A stretch of DNA of 64,000 bases from Rossellomorea vietnamensis NBRC 101237 (GTDB taxonomy: Bacteria; Bacillota; Bacilli; Bacillales; Bacillaceae_B), in assembly GCF_001591825.1 (NCBI RefSeq), contig NZ_BCVQ01000014.1, positions 25,458-89,457 on the forward strand, in the 5' to 3' direction. The translations under genes and the position numbers were made by a program. The notes beneath the pieces were generated by a model. The model saw nothing but the letters and a program-made list of their open reading frames with translations, was not told where the DNA came from and ran no database searches. The stretch's first letter is position 1, and each line of letters begins with the position of its first letter. Below, piece by piece: positions 24,864 to 32,928 of the stretch.

Positions 24864-25739
24864 ATGAATACAAGATCAATGATCTTTACACTATACGGGG
24901 ACTATATTCGCCACTACGGAAATAAAATATGGATCGGCAGCTTGATTCGCCTGCTGAATGAATTTGGTCATAATGATCAGGCCGTTCGTGCCGCGATTTC
25001 CCGGATGAACAAGCAGGGATGGGTCCAGGCAGAGAAACAAGGGAACAAGAGCTATTACTCCCTGACTGAACGCGGCGAGGTCCGCATGGAAGAAGCGGCA
25101 AACAGGATATTTAAGCTGAAGCCTGAGCAATGGGACGGAAAATGGAGGATCCTCATGTATTCCATTCCCGAAGAAATCAGGAGTATCCGTGATGAACTGA
25201 GAAAAGAACTGGTTTGGAGCGGATTTGGAACGCTGTCGACAAGTACGTGGATTTCTCCCAACAACCTGGAGAAGCAGGTGCAATCCCTTATTGATAAATA
25301 CGATATTAAAGAGTACGTCGATTTCTTCATCGCAGAACACAAAGGTCCGAATGAAAATCAACGGCTAATAGAAAAAAGCTGGGATCTGAATGAAATCAAT
25401 GACCGATACCAGGAATTCATTTCCCGATACAGCCAACAATACATGATTGATAAGAGTAAAATCAGTAAAGGACAAATGAGCGATGCCGAATGCTTCGTGG
25501 AAAGAACGAAGCTCGTCCATGAATACCGAAAATTCCTCTTCGTCGACCCAGGCCTGCCGGAAGAACTCCTGCCTGAAAAATGGCTCGGAGCCCACGCAGC
25601 CACTCTGTTCGGAGAATACTACAAAGAACTCGCAGAGCCGGCATCCCGATTCTTTGAAAGTGTATTCGAAGACGGAAACGAACTGAAGAACAAAGATGTG
25701 AGCTATAACGTCATGACACATCCGTTATTGCTTGATTGA
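24864..25739 (+). CDS. paaX: PaaX family transcriptional regulator
   Basis: A 291-residue regulator of the PaaX family. The N-terminal winged helix (TRSMIFTLYGDYIRHYGNKIWIGSLIRLLNEFGHNDQAVRAAISRMNKQGWVQ in several parts) is typical. It is followed by the PaaX linker with KWRILMYSIPEEIRSIRDELRKELVWSGFG and a helical C-terminus (RTKLVHEYRKFLFVDPGLP). In E. coli PaaX represses the paa genes and is released by phenylacetyl-CoA. A common motif at four promoters here is the likely operator. It has an AAAGGAGAGG site and its own strong terminator. Confidence 0.93.
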   Translation: MNTRSMIFTLYGDYIRHYGNKIWIGSLIRLLNEFGHNDQAVRAAISRMNKQGWVQAEKQGNKSYYSLTERGEVRMEEAANRIFKLKPEQWDGKWRILMYSIPEEIRSIRDELRKELVWSGFGTLSTSTWISPNNLEKQVQSLIDKYDIKEYVDFFIAEHKGPNENQRLIEKSWDLNEINDRYQEFISRYSQQYMIDKSKISKGQMSDAECFVERTKLVHEYRKFLFVDPGLPEELLPEKWLGAHAATLFGEYYKELAEPASRFFESVFEDGNELKNKDVSYNVMTHPLLLD

Positions 25740-25740
25740 A

Positions 25741-25780
25741 AAAAACCACCTGCCGTTTTGAATAGGCAGGTGGTTTTTTT
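25741..25780 (+). terminator. Intrinsic terminator of paaX
   Basis: AAAAACCACCTGCC and GGCAGGTGGTTTTTTT form a 14-bp stem with a 10-nt loop. One copy of the dispersed GAGGGACGGACC repeat follows directly at 25781. Confidence 0.92.
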
Positions 25781-25865
25781 GAGGGACGGACCTCTTGAAT
25801 TTGACGAAGGCTCTTGTCGAACAATCCCAAAAAGTATAACATAAATTTAACGAAGGGGGATTATA

Positions 25866-26822
25866 ATGAATAACCTAACGAACGTCTTACATATAAAATA
25901 TCCTATCATTCAAGGAGGCATGGGGAACATCAGCAATGCCCCTTTGACGGCGGCAATTTCTGAAGCAGGAGCACTTGGAACGATCGGAGTCGGGACCATG
26001 GACGTGGAGGAAGTGGAAGCGATCATCGTGGAAACAAAAAAGAGAACCAGCAAGCCTTTCGCCCTGAACATCCCGATTTCCATCACACCGCATCTGAAGG
26101 AGATGGTTCGTTTAGTGGTGACACACGGCATACCTGTCGTTTCCTTATCAGCGGGAAATCCATCCCCGCTCATTCCTTATTTTCATGAGCACAATGTAAA
26201 GGTGATCTGTGTCGTCGCTTCGAAAAAACAGGGAAAGAAAGCGGAAGAGGCAGGTGCGGATGTGATCGTCGCGGAAGGATATGAAGCCGCCGGGATCAAC
26301 TCCAATCTGGAAACGACCACTCTGGCCCTTATTCCTCAGCTCGTGGATACGGTAAAGATTCCGGTGGTGGCAGCAGGTGGGATCGGTGATGGACGGGGAC
26401 TTGCTTCCATGCTTGCCCTTGGTGCGAGCGGAGTGCAGATGGGGACACGGTTCATCGCGACCAAGGAAGCTCCTTTTCATGAAAACTACAAGTCTACCCT
26501 GGTGGATGCAAAGGACGATAGCACGGTCATCGTGGGCCGTTCTGTCGGCAGGGTGAGACGTGTGATGAAGACACCTTATGCAGATGGGTTGCTTCAAAAA
26601 GAGCGGGAGGGGGTCGCTCCTGATGAGTTCAACCACATGACATCCGAGGATCATCACCGGATTGGGGCACTTGAAGGGAAACTGGATCAGGGCTTCATCA
26701 ACGGCGGGCAGGTGTCCGGTTTAGTAGAGGATATTCCAACGGTAGAGGTGCTGATCGAAAGAATGATGAGCGATGCAAACAGGATTTTCAGAGAGCTTTC
26801 CAGCTACGGAATGCGTTCTTAA
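25866..26822 (+). CDS. NAD(P)H-dependent flavin oxidoreductase / nitronate monooxygenase-like
   Basis: A 318-residue FMN TIM-barrel of the nitronate monooxygenase/FabK family: YPIIQGGMGNISNAPLTAAISEAGALGTIG at the start, VVAEGYEAAGINS, VVAAGGIGDGRGLASMLALGASGVQMGTRF for the FMN phosphate site. Members either oxidise nitronates or reduce enoyl-ACP; others are unknown. It stands alone between paaX and the ABC importer. Since it is inside the aromatic island it may act on a pathway intermediate or detoxify a nitro compound; neither can be shown from sequence. Confidence 0.82.
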   Translation: MNNLTNVLHIKYPIIQGGMGNISNAPLTAAISEAGALGTIGVGTMDVEEVEAIIVETKKRTSKPFALNIPISITPHLKEMVRLVVTHGIPVVSLSAGNPSPLIPYFHEHNVKVICVVASKKQGKKAEEAGADVIVAEGYEAAGINSNLETTTLALIPQLVDTVKIPVVAAGGIGDGRGLASMLALGASGVQMGTRFIATKEAPFHENYKSTLVDAKDDSTVIVGRSVGRVRRVMKTPYADGLLQKEREGVAPDEFNHMTSEDHHRIGALEGKLDQGFINGGQVSGLVEDIPTVEVLIERMMSDANRIFRELSSYGMRS

Positions 26823-26838
26823 TAGATTAAAGTTTTCT

Positions 26839-26873
26839 AAGCGCTGCTCCTTTTAGTGAGGGCGCTTTTTTTG
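26839..26873 (+). terminator. Probable terminator
   Basis: AGCGC...CTC and GAG...GCGCT form a broken stem, followed by T7. It is located directly after the oxidoreductase gene. Confidence 0.65.
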
Positions 26874-27014
26874 GGTGGAGCTCGCAAAGTGGCACAGCTT
26901 CAACATCCCCCATCATAGATTCTATCCTCATGTCAGAAAGCTATTGCACAAAAATTTTCCTCAACTTCCTCTAGAAATTCCCCCCAAGACCGACTATACT
27001 AGTATTAATTTTTA

Positions 27015-27058
27015 AATTTTCCGAATATTATTGACTATTTTGTGACTGGAGTGATAAT
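27015..27058 (+). promoter_or_regulatory. CodY-like box and promoter of the ABC importer operon
   Basis: AATTTTCCGAATATT (27015-27029) matches the CodY consensus at 13 of 15 positions. One nt later TTGACT (27031-27036) begins, followed after 16 nt by GATAAT (27053-27058). The arrangement repeats that of the paaK promoter. Confidence 0.65.
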
Positions 27059-27077
27059 ATAACGTTGTATTTACGTT
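27058..27077 (-). promoter_or_regulatory. Candidate PaaX operator (ABC importer)
   Basis: On the minus strand it reads AACG-N7-AACGTTATA, so the orientation is opposite to the other three copies. It starts at the last base of the -10 and covers the start site. A separate 15-bp palindrome TAGTCTA-G-TAGACTA lies downstream at 27108-27122. Confidence 0.58.
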
Positions 27078-27159
27078 CGTTCATATTTTTATCATACATG
27101 GATTTGCTAGTCTAGTAGACTACTGATCATATATCAGGAAGAGAAAAAGGGGGATTTCT

Positions 27160-28167
27160 GTGAAGAAGAAGAGTTTATTACTTGTTGTGATCTCTATGTT
27201 ATTTGGAATGCTGATTCTATCAGGATGTGGTAGTGATAAGAGTTCCGGTGGTGGAGATGGTGAGAAGCAATATGTCATCGGGGTAACCCAGATTGTGGAA
27301 CATCCATCACTGGATGCGGCATTTGAAGGTTTTAAGAAAGCATTGGATGAAAACGGTTTCAAGGAAGGCGAAAACGTTAAGTATGATGTTCAAATCGCTC
27401 AAGGAGACCAAAGTAACTCACAAAGCATTGCGAAGAACTTTGTCGGGGACGGTGTAGACCTTATCTTTGCAAACTCTACCCCAAGTGCACAAACTGCCCT
27501 GAATGCAACGAAAGACATTCCAATCGTATTCACCTCTGTCACGGATCCTGTCGGTGCTGAACTGGTCAAGTCATTTGACGAGCCAGGTGAGAATATTACT
27601 GGTACGACGGATACTCACCCAGAAGCGATTTCAAAGACACTCCACTTTATCACGGATGAAATGAAAGCGAAGAAAATCGGGATTGTCTATAATTCCGGAG
27701 AGCAAAATGCTGTCGTGCAGGTAGCTGAAGTGAATAAACTCGCGAAGGAAAAAGGCGTGGAAGTGGTTGAAGCAACGGTTTCAACGTCTGCAGATGTGAA
27801 ACAGGCGACTGAATCCATGGTGGGAAGGGTCGATGCCCTTTACATCCCGAAAGATAACACAGTCGTTTCAGCCCTTGAGTCGGTCATCACGGTAGCGAAT
27901 GAAAAGGATATTCCTCTATTCGTCGGGGAACTCGATTCATTGAAAAAAGGAGCCATTGCTGCAAGTGGATTCAACTATGAAGATCTTGGTTACCAAACCG
28001 GGTTGATGGCGGTGAAGATCTTAAAAGGAGAGAAAAAACCTTCTGAACTCCCTGTGCAGGCTCCGGAAAACTTCGAGTTGATGTTCAATAAAGCGGCAGC
28101 TGAAGAACAAGGTGTGGAAGTACAGGAAGCCTGGTCAGACCTTGGGAAGTTTATCGAAGAAAAATAG
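27160..28167 (+). CDS. ABC transporter substrate-binding lipoprotein (TrpX-like)
   Basis: A 335-residue lipoprotein. The signal peptide ends in the lipobox LSGC (Cys23), followed by a Ser/Gly linker. The mature part is a type I periplasmic-binding fold of the ABC_sub_bind family (YVIGVTQIVEHPSLDAAFEGFKKAL, FANSTPSAQTALNATKDIPIVFTSVTDPVGA), best known as TrpX of Gram-positive tryptophan/tyrosine importers. It starts with GTG after AAGGGGG. With the permease and ATPase that follow it forms a complete importer. Position in the aromatic island and the shared regulatory motifs suggest phenylalanine or another aromatic substrate. Confidence 0.88.
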   Translation: MKKKSLLLVVISMLFGMLILSGCGSDKSSGGGDGEKQYVIGVTQIVEHPSLDAAFEGFKKALDENGFKEGENVKYDVQIAQGDQSNSQSIAKNFVGDGVDLIFANSTPSAQTALNATKDIPIVFTSVTDPVGAELVKSFDEPGENITGTTDTHPEAISKTLHFITDEMKAKKIGIVYNSGEQNAVVQVAEVNKLAKEKGVEVVEATVSTSADVKQATESMVGRVDALYIPKDNTVVSALESVITVANEKDIPLFVGELDSLKKGAIAASGFNYEDLGYQTGLMAVKILKGEKKPSELPVQAPENFELMFNKAAAEEQGVEVQEAWSDLGKFIEEK

Positions 28168-28183
28168 GAAGGGATGATGATTC

Positions 28184-29212
28184 GTGCCAACAGCAATATT
28201 CGCATCCTTTGAATCTGGAATCATTTACGCTATTATGGCCCTCGGAGTCTATCTGTCCTTTCGGATATTGGATTTTCCTGATTTAACAGTCGATGGCAGC
28301 TTCGTAACAGGGGCCGCTGTCGCTGCAACCATGATTGTCAGTGGCGTAAACCCCGTCATCGCAACGATTACGGCGATAGTGATCGGATTTGTAGCAGGAT
28401 GTATAACAGGTTTACTTCATACGTTTGGTAAAATTAATGCCTTATTATCAGGGATCTTGATGATGATCGCCCTTTATTCCATCAATCTTCGGATCATGGG
28501 GAGATCGAATGTACCCCTGCTCAGTCAGGATACTGCGTTTACAGGGATAGAAGGATTCTGGTCCCCTCTTGGAATTGACGCCGCCCTTAATAAAGTATGG
28601 ACAGGCATCGGGCTTGGGGAGCCAGTTCCGGGAACATGGAGCATTCTGTTCATCATGACGATCATTACACTGGTGATCAAATTTTTGACAGACGCATTTT
28701 TGAAAACGGAAATCGGGTTGGCGTTGAGAGCTACAGGGGATAATCAGAGGATGATCCGCAGCTTCTCTGCCAATACGAATCTGATGATCATTCTCGGATT
28801 GGGGATCTCGAATGGGATGGTGGCACTATCCGGTGCCCTGATCGCCCAGTACAGCCGTTTTGCCGACGTCGGAATGGGGATCGGGATGATCATCATCGGG
28901 CTCGCTTCTGTCATCATCGGAGAAGCATTATTCGGAACGAAGACGATTGCCCGTACGACCTTAGCCGTTATCGGCGGGGCAATCATCTACCGATTGGTCG
29001 TTTCCATGGCTCTCCGTGTGGATTTTCTTGAAACAGGAGATATGAAGCTGATCACGGCGACCATCGTCATTCTGGCCCTTGTCATGCCTAAGGTGATGGA
29101 TCGTTACAAGGATAAGAAACGAAAGGCGCAGCGGATGGCGGAACGGGTAAACCAAACGTCGATTTCAGAGAGAAAGGGTGATGGCGGTGTTACAATTAAA
29201 TCGAATTCATAA
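28184..29212 (+). CDS. ABC transporter permease (TrpY-like)
   Basis: A 342-residue membrane protein of the LivH/BPD_transp_2 type, with about nine hydrophobic segments. FASFESGIIYAIMALGVYLSFRILDFPDLTVDGSF is the typical start, and ALRATGDNQRMIRSFSANTN is the cytoplasmic coupling loop that contacts the ATPase. It starts with GTG after GGAAGGG. The last 32 nt overlap the ATPase gene, so the two are coupled. It would form the membrane channel of the importer, probably as a homodimer because only one permease gene is present. Confidence 0.9.
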   Translation: MPTAIFASFESGIIYAIMALGVYLSFRILDFPDLTVDGSFVTGAAVAATMIVSGVNPVIATITAIVIGFVAGCITGLLHTFGKINALLSGILMMIALYSINLRIMGRSNVPLLSQDTAFTGIEGFWSPLGIDAALNKVWTGIGLGEPVPGTWSILFIMTIITLVIKFLTDAFLKTEIGLALRATGDNQRMIRSFSANTNLMIILGLGISNGMVALSGALIAQYSRFADVGMGIGMIIIGLASVIIGEALFGTKTIARTTLAVIGGAIIYRLVVSMALRVDFLETGDMKLITATIVILALVMPKVMDRYKDKKRKAQRMAERVNQTSISERKGDGGVTIKSNS

Positions 29213-29981
29213 AGTATTCAATGAAGGGACACCCGATGAGAAAATCGCCCTTGATGATATTCAGCTCTCTCTGAAACCAGGTGATTTCGTGACGGTCATC
29301 GGGAGTAATGGAGCCGGGAAATCGACACTGATGAACATCGTCTCAGGGGTGTTGATCCCTGATATCGGAAATGTGTTGATCGATGACCACGAGGTATCGA
29401 AGGTTTCTGAGTATAAACGTTCAAAGCTCATTGGCCGCGTATTCCAGGATCCCATGGCAGGGACGGCGCCATCCATGACCATAGAAGAGAACCTGGCCAT
29501 GGCGTATTCACGCAACCGGACGAGGACCTTCAGGATGGGGGTCACGAAAAAGCGGAAAGTGTTCTTTAAAGAAGTACTTGAAACCCTTCATCTCGGACTT
29601 GAAAACCGTCTGAATGCCAAGGTGGGATTATTGTCAGGTGGAGAACGGCAGGCTCTTTCCCTATTGATGGCGACCTTCACAGAGCCATCGATCCTGCTAT
29701 TGGACGAACACACGGCTGCTCTTGATCCGGCCCGTGCGGATCTGATTACGAACCTGACAAAGGAAATTGTTGAGAAGTACAAGCTCACTACATTGATGGT
29801 CACCCATAACATGCAGCAGGCCCTGGATCTCGGGAACCGCTTGATCATGATGGATAAGGGACAGATCATCCTTGAAGTGAATGAAGAACAGAAGAAGCAT
29901 CTCACCGTCGAAGGATTGCTTCACGAATTCCAGAGGATCCGTGGCAGTCAACTGGCAAGTGATCGGGCACTTCTTTCATAG
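29181..29981 (+). CDS. ABC transporter ATP-binding protein (TrpZ-like)
   Basis: A 266-residue ABC ATPase: Walker A GSNGAGKST, signature LLSGGERQALSLLMA, Walker B ILLLDEHTAALDP, and the switch His in MVTHNMQQALDLG. The DEHTAALDP form (His in place of Pro) is typical of the TrpZ group. The start is uncertain: GAAAGGG is 3 nt before ATG 29181 and 9 nt before a GTG at 29187. It powers the importer formed with the two upstream products and is followed by a terminator. Confidence 0.9.
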   Translation: MAVLQLNRIHKVFNEGTPDEKIALDDIQLSLKPGDFVTVIGSNGAGKSTLMNIVSGVLIPDIGNVLIDDHEVSKVSEYKRSKLIGRVFQDPMAGTAPSMTIEENLAMAYSRNRTRTFRMGVTKKRKVFFKEVLETLHLGLENRLNAKVGLLSGGERQALSLLMATFTEPSILLLDEHTAALDPARADLITNLTKEIVEKYKLTTLMVTHNMQQALDLGNRLIMMDKGQIILEVNEEQKKHLTVEGLLHEFQRIRGSQLASDRALLS

Positions 29982-30009
29982 AATATAAAAAGAGTAAACA
30001 ACCTTCTGT

Positions 30010-30044
30010 AAAAAGCAACGGGACTTTGGTTCCGTTGCTTTTTT
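30010..30044 (+). terminator. Intrinsic terminator of the ABC operon
   Basis: AAAAAGCAACGG and CCGTTGCTTTTTT form a 12-bp stem with a T6 tail. It isolates the next operon, which has its own promoter. Confidence 0.88.
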
Positions 30045-30091
30045 GCGTTAATAGAGTCACTATGCATAACTTATATTAATATAATATTTTA

Positions 30092-30138
30092 AATATTTTA
30101 ACAATTTATTGACTATTTATAAAACAAAATGTTATTAT
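30092..30138 (+). promoter_or_regulatory. Promoter of the thioesterase-PheDH-OADH operon with degenerate CodY-like box
   Basis: TTGACT (30109-30114), 18 nt, then TATTAT (30133-30138). AATATTTTAACAATT at 30092-30106 matches the CodY consensus at 11 of 15 positions and ends 2 nt before the -35, the same position as at paaK. The box is weak on its own; the conserved location is what supports it. Confidence 0.5.
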
Positions 30139-30158
30139 ATCGTTGAATTAACGTTATA
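30139..30158 (+). promoter_or_regulatory. Candidate PaaX operator (thioesterase-PheDH operon)
   Basis: ATCG-N7-AACGTTATA, one mismatch to the other copies in the first half. It starts directly after the -10 and covers the start site. The stretch TAACGTTATATAAA is identical to that before paaK. Confidence 0.6.
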
Positions 30159-30196
30159 TAAAAATGTATGATTCGTTGGTTTAAAGGGGGAAAGCA

Positions 30197-30592
30197 ATGA
30201 AGTCTGGATTAGCAGTAGGACATACCGCCGTTATTACGACTGAAGTCACCCCCGGCATGTATGCCCAGTTTGAAGGAAACGTGGTTCATCCCGTGTATTC
30301 AACGGTGTCGATGGTATATCACATGGAATGGGCATCCAGGAAAGTCATTCTACCCTATTTGGAAGATCACGAAGAAGGAATGGGGGCAGAGGTGAACGCC
30401 CGGCATGTGGCTCCGGCGAAAACAGGTTCCCTTCTTGAAATTAGAGCGAACGTTATTGAATATGAACGAAACGTCATCGTAACAGAAGTGACTGTCAGAG
30501 ATAGAGAGAGTGGCAGACTCATCGGAAAAGGTGAAGTGAAGCAAGTGGTATTACCGAAAGAGATAATCAAAGAAAGAATACAAGATAGCTAG
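30197..30592 (+). CDS. FlK-type hotdog acyl-CoA thioesterase
   Basis: A 131-residue single hotdog domain. It aligns with the fluoroacetyl-CoA thioesterase FlK: Thr36 (YSTVSMV), Glu44 (HMEWAS) and His70 (ARHVAP) keep the exact spacing of the FlK catalytic residues (8 and 26 apart). It would hydrolyse an acyl-CoA. It is the first gene of the phenylalanine operon, so phenylacetyl-CoA or a dead-end CoA ester is the best guess. It could do what PaaI does in E. coli, the removal of stalled CoA intermediates. The AAAGGGGG site is good. Confidence 0.78.
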   Translation: MKSGLAVGHTAVITTEVTPGMYAQFEGNVVHPVYSTVSMVYHMEWASRKVILPYLEDHEEGMGAEVNARHVAPAKTGSLLEIRANVIEYERNVIVTEVTVRDRESGRLIGKGEVKQVVLPKEIIKERIQDS

Positions 30593-30630
30593 ATCCATTT
30601 AGGAAGCGGGTAGTAAAAGGAGGAAGCAAA

Positions 30631-31800
30631 GTGTCTAAAGTATCGACTGAATTGAAAGCGGTTACAAACAGAGAGCTTGTAGGGGGAAATGATATGGATA
30701 TGTTCCAGAAAATACAGAACCATGAACAGGTCGTTTTTTGCAACGATGAGGAAACAGGGCTGAAAGCCATCATCGCCATACATAATACCACCCTCGGTCC
30801 AGCTCTTGGCGGATGCCGCATGAGACCTTATTCATCAGTAGATGAAGCGCTTGAAGACGTCCTGCGCCTATCCAAAGGCATGACGTATAAATGTGCAGCG
30901 GCCGACGTCGACTTCGGTGGAGGGAAGGCGGTCATAATCGGAGATCCGGAAAAAGATAAACATCCGGAGTTGTTCCGTGCCTTCGGTCAATTCGTCGAAT
31001 CCCTTAATGGACGATTCTATACAGGGACGGATATGGGGACCACGCCTGAAGATTTCGTTTATGCCTTGAAAGAGACAAATTGTATCGTCGGCGTCAATGA
31101 AGAGTACGGCGGAAGCGGTGATTCATCCATCCCGACAGCCATGGGCGTGATTTATGGGTTGCAGGCGACAAACCAAAATGTCTGGGGTTCGAAAGACCTT
31201 TATGGAAAAAGCTACGCTATTCAGGGGCTCGGGAAGGTCGGGTTTAAAGTAGCCGAGCGACTGCTGGAAGAGGGAGCAGATCTGTATGTAACGGATATCA
31301 GTCAGAAATCCATCGATCTATTGGTTGCGAAAGCGAAGAACATGGGTGCGGCCATCAAAGTCGTATCGGGAGAGGAAATTTATTCTGTGGATGCGGATGT
31401 CTTCGTGCCATGTGCCATCGGGGGGGTCATCAACGATCACACGGTGGATCAGTTAAACGTAAAGGCGGTCGTGGGTTCTGCCAATAATCAGCTTTTAGAT
31501 CTTTCCCATGGGCTGAAGCTACATGAAAAAGGGATCCTGTATGCCCCTGATTACATCGTCAATGCCGGAGGACTGATCCAGGTGGCGGACGAATTATATG
31601 AGCCGAACAAAGAACGGGTCCTTCAAAAGACAAGCGCCATTTACAACAGCCTTCAAAACATCTATCTGCAGTCGGAAAATGAGCATATGACCACGGTGGA
31701 AGCGGCCAACCGTTTCTGCGAGGACCGGATTCACGCACGCACGAGAAGGAACAGCTTCTTCTCCCATGCGAAGCGCCCGAAGTGGTCGGTGAGAACGTAA
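30631..31800 (+). CDS. pdh: Phenylalanine dehydrogenase
   Basis: A 389-residue amino acid dehydrogenase of the Glu/Leu/Phe/Val family, oxidatively deaminating L-Phe to phenylpyruvate with NAD+. Catalytic Lys87 (MTYKCAA), Lys99 (FGGGKAV) and Asp134 (TGTDMGTT) are present. Segments [37 protein letters not shown] and the ending RRNSFF...PKW match phenylalanine dehydrogenases such as that of B. badius; leucine dehydrogenases have different residues at these places. It starts with GTG after AGGAGG; an ATG at 30694 with AGGGGG is an alternative that would drop 21 residues. The following genes encode a 2-oxoacid dehydrogenase complex. Confidence 0.92.
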   Translation: MSKVSTELKAVTNRELVGGNDMDMFQKIQNHEQVVFCNDEETGLKAIIAIHNTTLGPALGGCRMRPYSSVDEALEDVLRLSKGMTYKCAAADVDFGGGKAVIIGDPEKDKHPELFRAFGQFVESLNGRFYTGTDMGTTPEDFVYALKETNCIVGVNEEYGGSGDSSIPTAMGVIYGLQATNQNVWGSKDLYGKSYAIQGLGKVGFKVAERLLEEGADLYVTDISQKSIDLLVAKAKNMGAAIKVVSGEEIYSVDADVFVPCAIGGVINDHTVDQLNVKAVVGSANNQLLDLSHGLKLHEKGILYAPDYIVNAGGLIQVADELYEPNKERVLQKTSAIYNSLQNIYLQSENEHMTTVEAANRFCEDRIHARTRRNSFFSHAKRPKWSVRT

Positions 31801-31862
31801 ATCCAGGCAGTGTCATGATTATCCCGAATCTCCAACAATATTGCACCACACGAGGTGATGAA

Positions 31863-32927
31863 ATGATCGAGGAATTTCAATTGGTCCAAGTGATGGACCA
31901 ACAAGGTCAACTGGTTCAAAGCGAGTATGAAAAAGATATTTCAGAAGAATTGGCCCGTACGTTTTACCGGCATCTCATCAGGATCCGCACCTTCGATCGT
32001 AAAGCCGTCAGCCTTCAGCGCCAGGGCCGTATCGGAACCTATGCACCCTATGAAGGTCAGGAGGCATCCCAAGTGGGGAGCGCCCTTGCCCTGCAGGAGA
32101 AAGACTGGTTATTTCCATCCTACCGCGATCATGGCGCAACCATGACATTCGGACATTCGCTCCTTCATATCCTTCTTTTCTGGAAAGGGAGGAATGAAGG
32201 GTGTGTCCCTCCTGAAGGGAAGAATATCTTCACTCCAGGCATCCCGATTGCGACCCAGCTTCCACATGCGGTAGGCGCGGCTTTTGCTGAAAAGAGAAAA
32301 GGAACCCGGAATGCGGCCATTGTCTATTTCGGCGACGGCGCCACTTCTGAGGGGGACTTTCATGAAGGAATGAATCTGGCAAGTGTGTGGGGGGCTCCGG
32401 TCGTCTTCTTCAATCAAAATAATCAATATGCCATATCTGTCCCCATGCACAAGCAAATGAAGACAAAGACCATTGCCCAGAAAGCCCTGGCCTACGATAT
32501 CCCAAGCGTCCGCATCGACGGCAATGATATTTTTGCCGTTTATTTTGAAACATTGAAAGCACTGGAGCGAGCAAGGAACGGGGACGGACCTACCTTGATC
32601 GAATCGGTGACATGGAGATACGGGGCCCATACGACAGCCGATGATCCGACGAAGTACCGTAGCCAGCAGGAAAGCGAGTCCAGGCGTAAAGATAATGACC
32701 CTGTCGATCGTTTAACAAAATACATGGAGCTTAGGGGCTGGCTTGACGAGGAATGGACGGCTTCTGTCCAAAAGGAATGTGCGAAGGAAGTGGACCTTGC
32801 CGTCGACGAACTTGAATCTTATCCTGCCGCAGATCCGAGCCTGATCTTTGATTATGTGTTTGCCAAACCGACATGGACGATACAGGAACAAAAAGAAAAG
32901 CTCCTTGAGCAATTGAGAGGTGAATAG
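31863..32927 (+). CDS. 2-oxoacid dehydrogenase E1 component, alpha subunit
   Basis: A 354-residue thiamine-diphosphate enzyme subunit of the PdhA/BkdA type. The ThDP motif runs from GDGATSEGDFHEGMNLA to FFNQNNQYA, and the phosphorylation-loop-like region TWRYGAHTTADDPTKYR is present. The GAGGTGAT site just before ATG 31863 decides the start; the frame extends 27 codons upstream and overlaps the end of pdh. With E1beta it decarboxylates a 2-oxoacid. The direct link with phenylalanine dehydrogenase makes phenylpyruvate the likely substrate, with phenylacetyl-CoA as product; branched-chain oxoacids or pyruvate remain alternatives. Confidence 0.9.
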   Translation: MIEEFQLVQVMDQQGQLVQSEYEKDISEELARTFYRHLIRIRTFDRKAVSLQRQGRIGTYAPYEGQEASQVGSALALQEKDWLFPSYRDHGATMTFGHSLLHILLFWKGRNEGCVPPEGKNIFTPGIPIATQLPHAVGAAFAEKRKGTRNAAIVYFGDGATSEGDFHEGMNLASVWGAPVVFFNQNNQYAISVPMHKQMKTKTIAQKALAYDIPSVRIDGNDIFAVYFETLKALERARNGDGPTLIESVTWRYGAHTTADDPTKYRSQQESESRRKDNDPVDRLTKYMELRGWLDEEWTASVQKECAKEVDLAVDELESYPAADPSLIFDYVFAKPTWTIQEQKEKLLEQLRGE

Positions 32928-32928
32928 A

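Noticed and set aside
30631..31800. Leucine dehydrogenase
   Set aside because: Diagnostic segments ([34 protein letters not shown]) agree with phenylalanine dehydrogenases and differ from leucine dehydrogenases.
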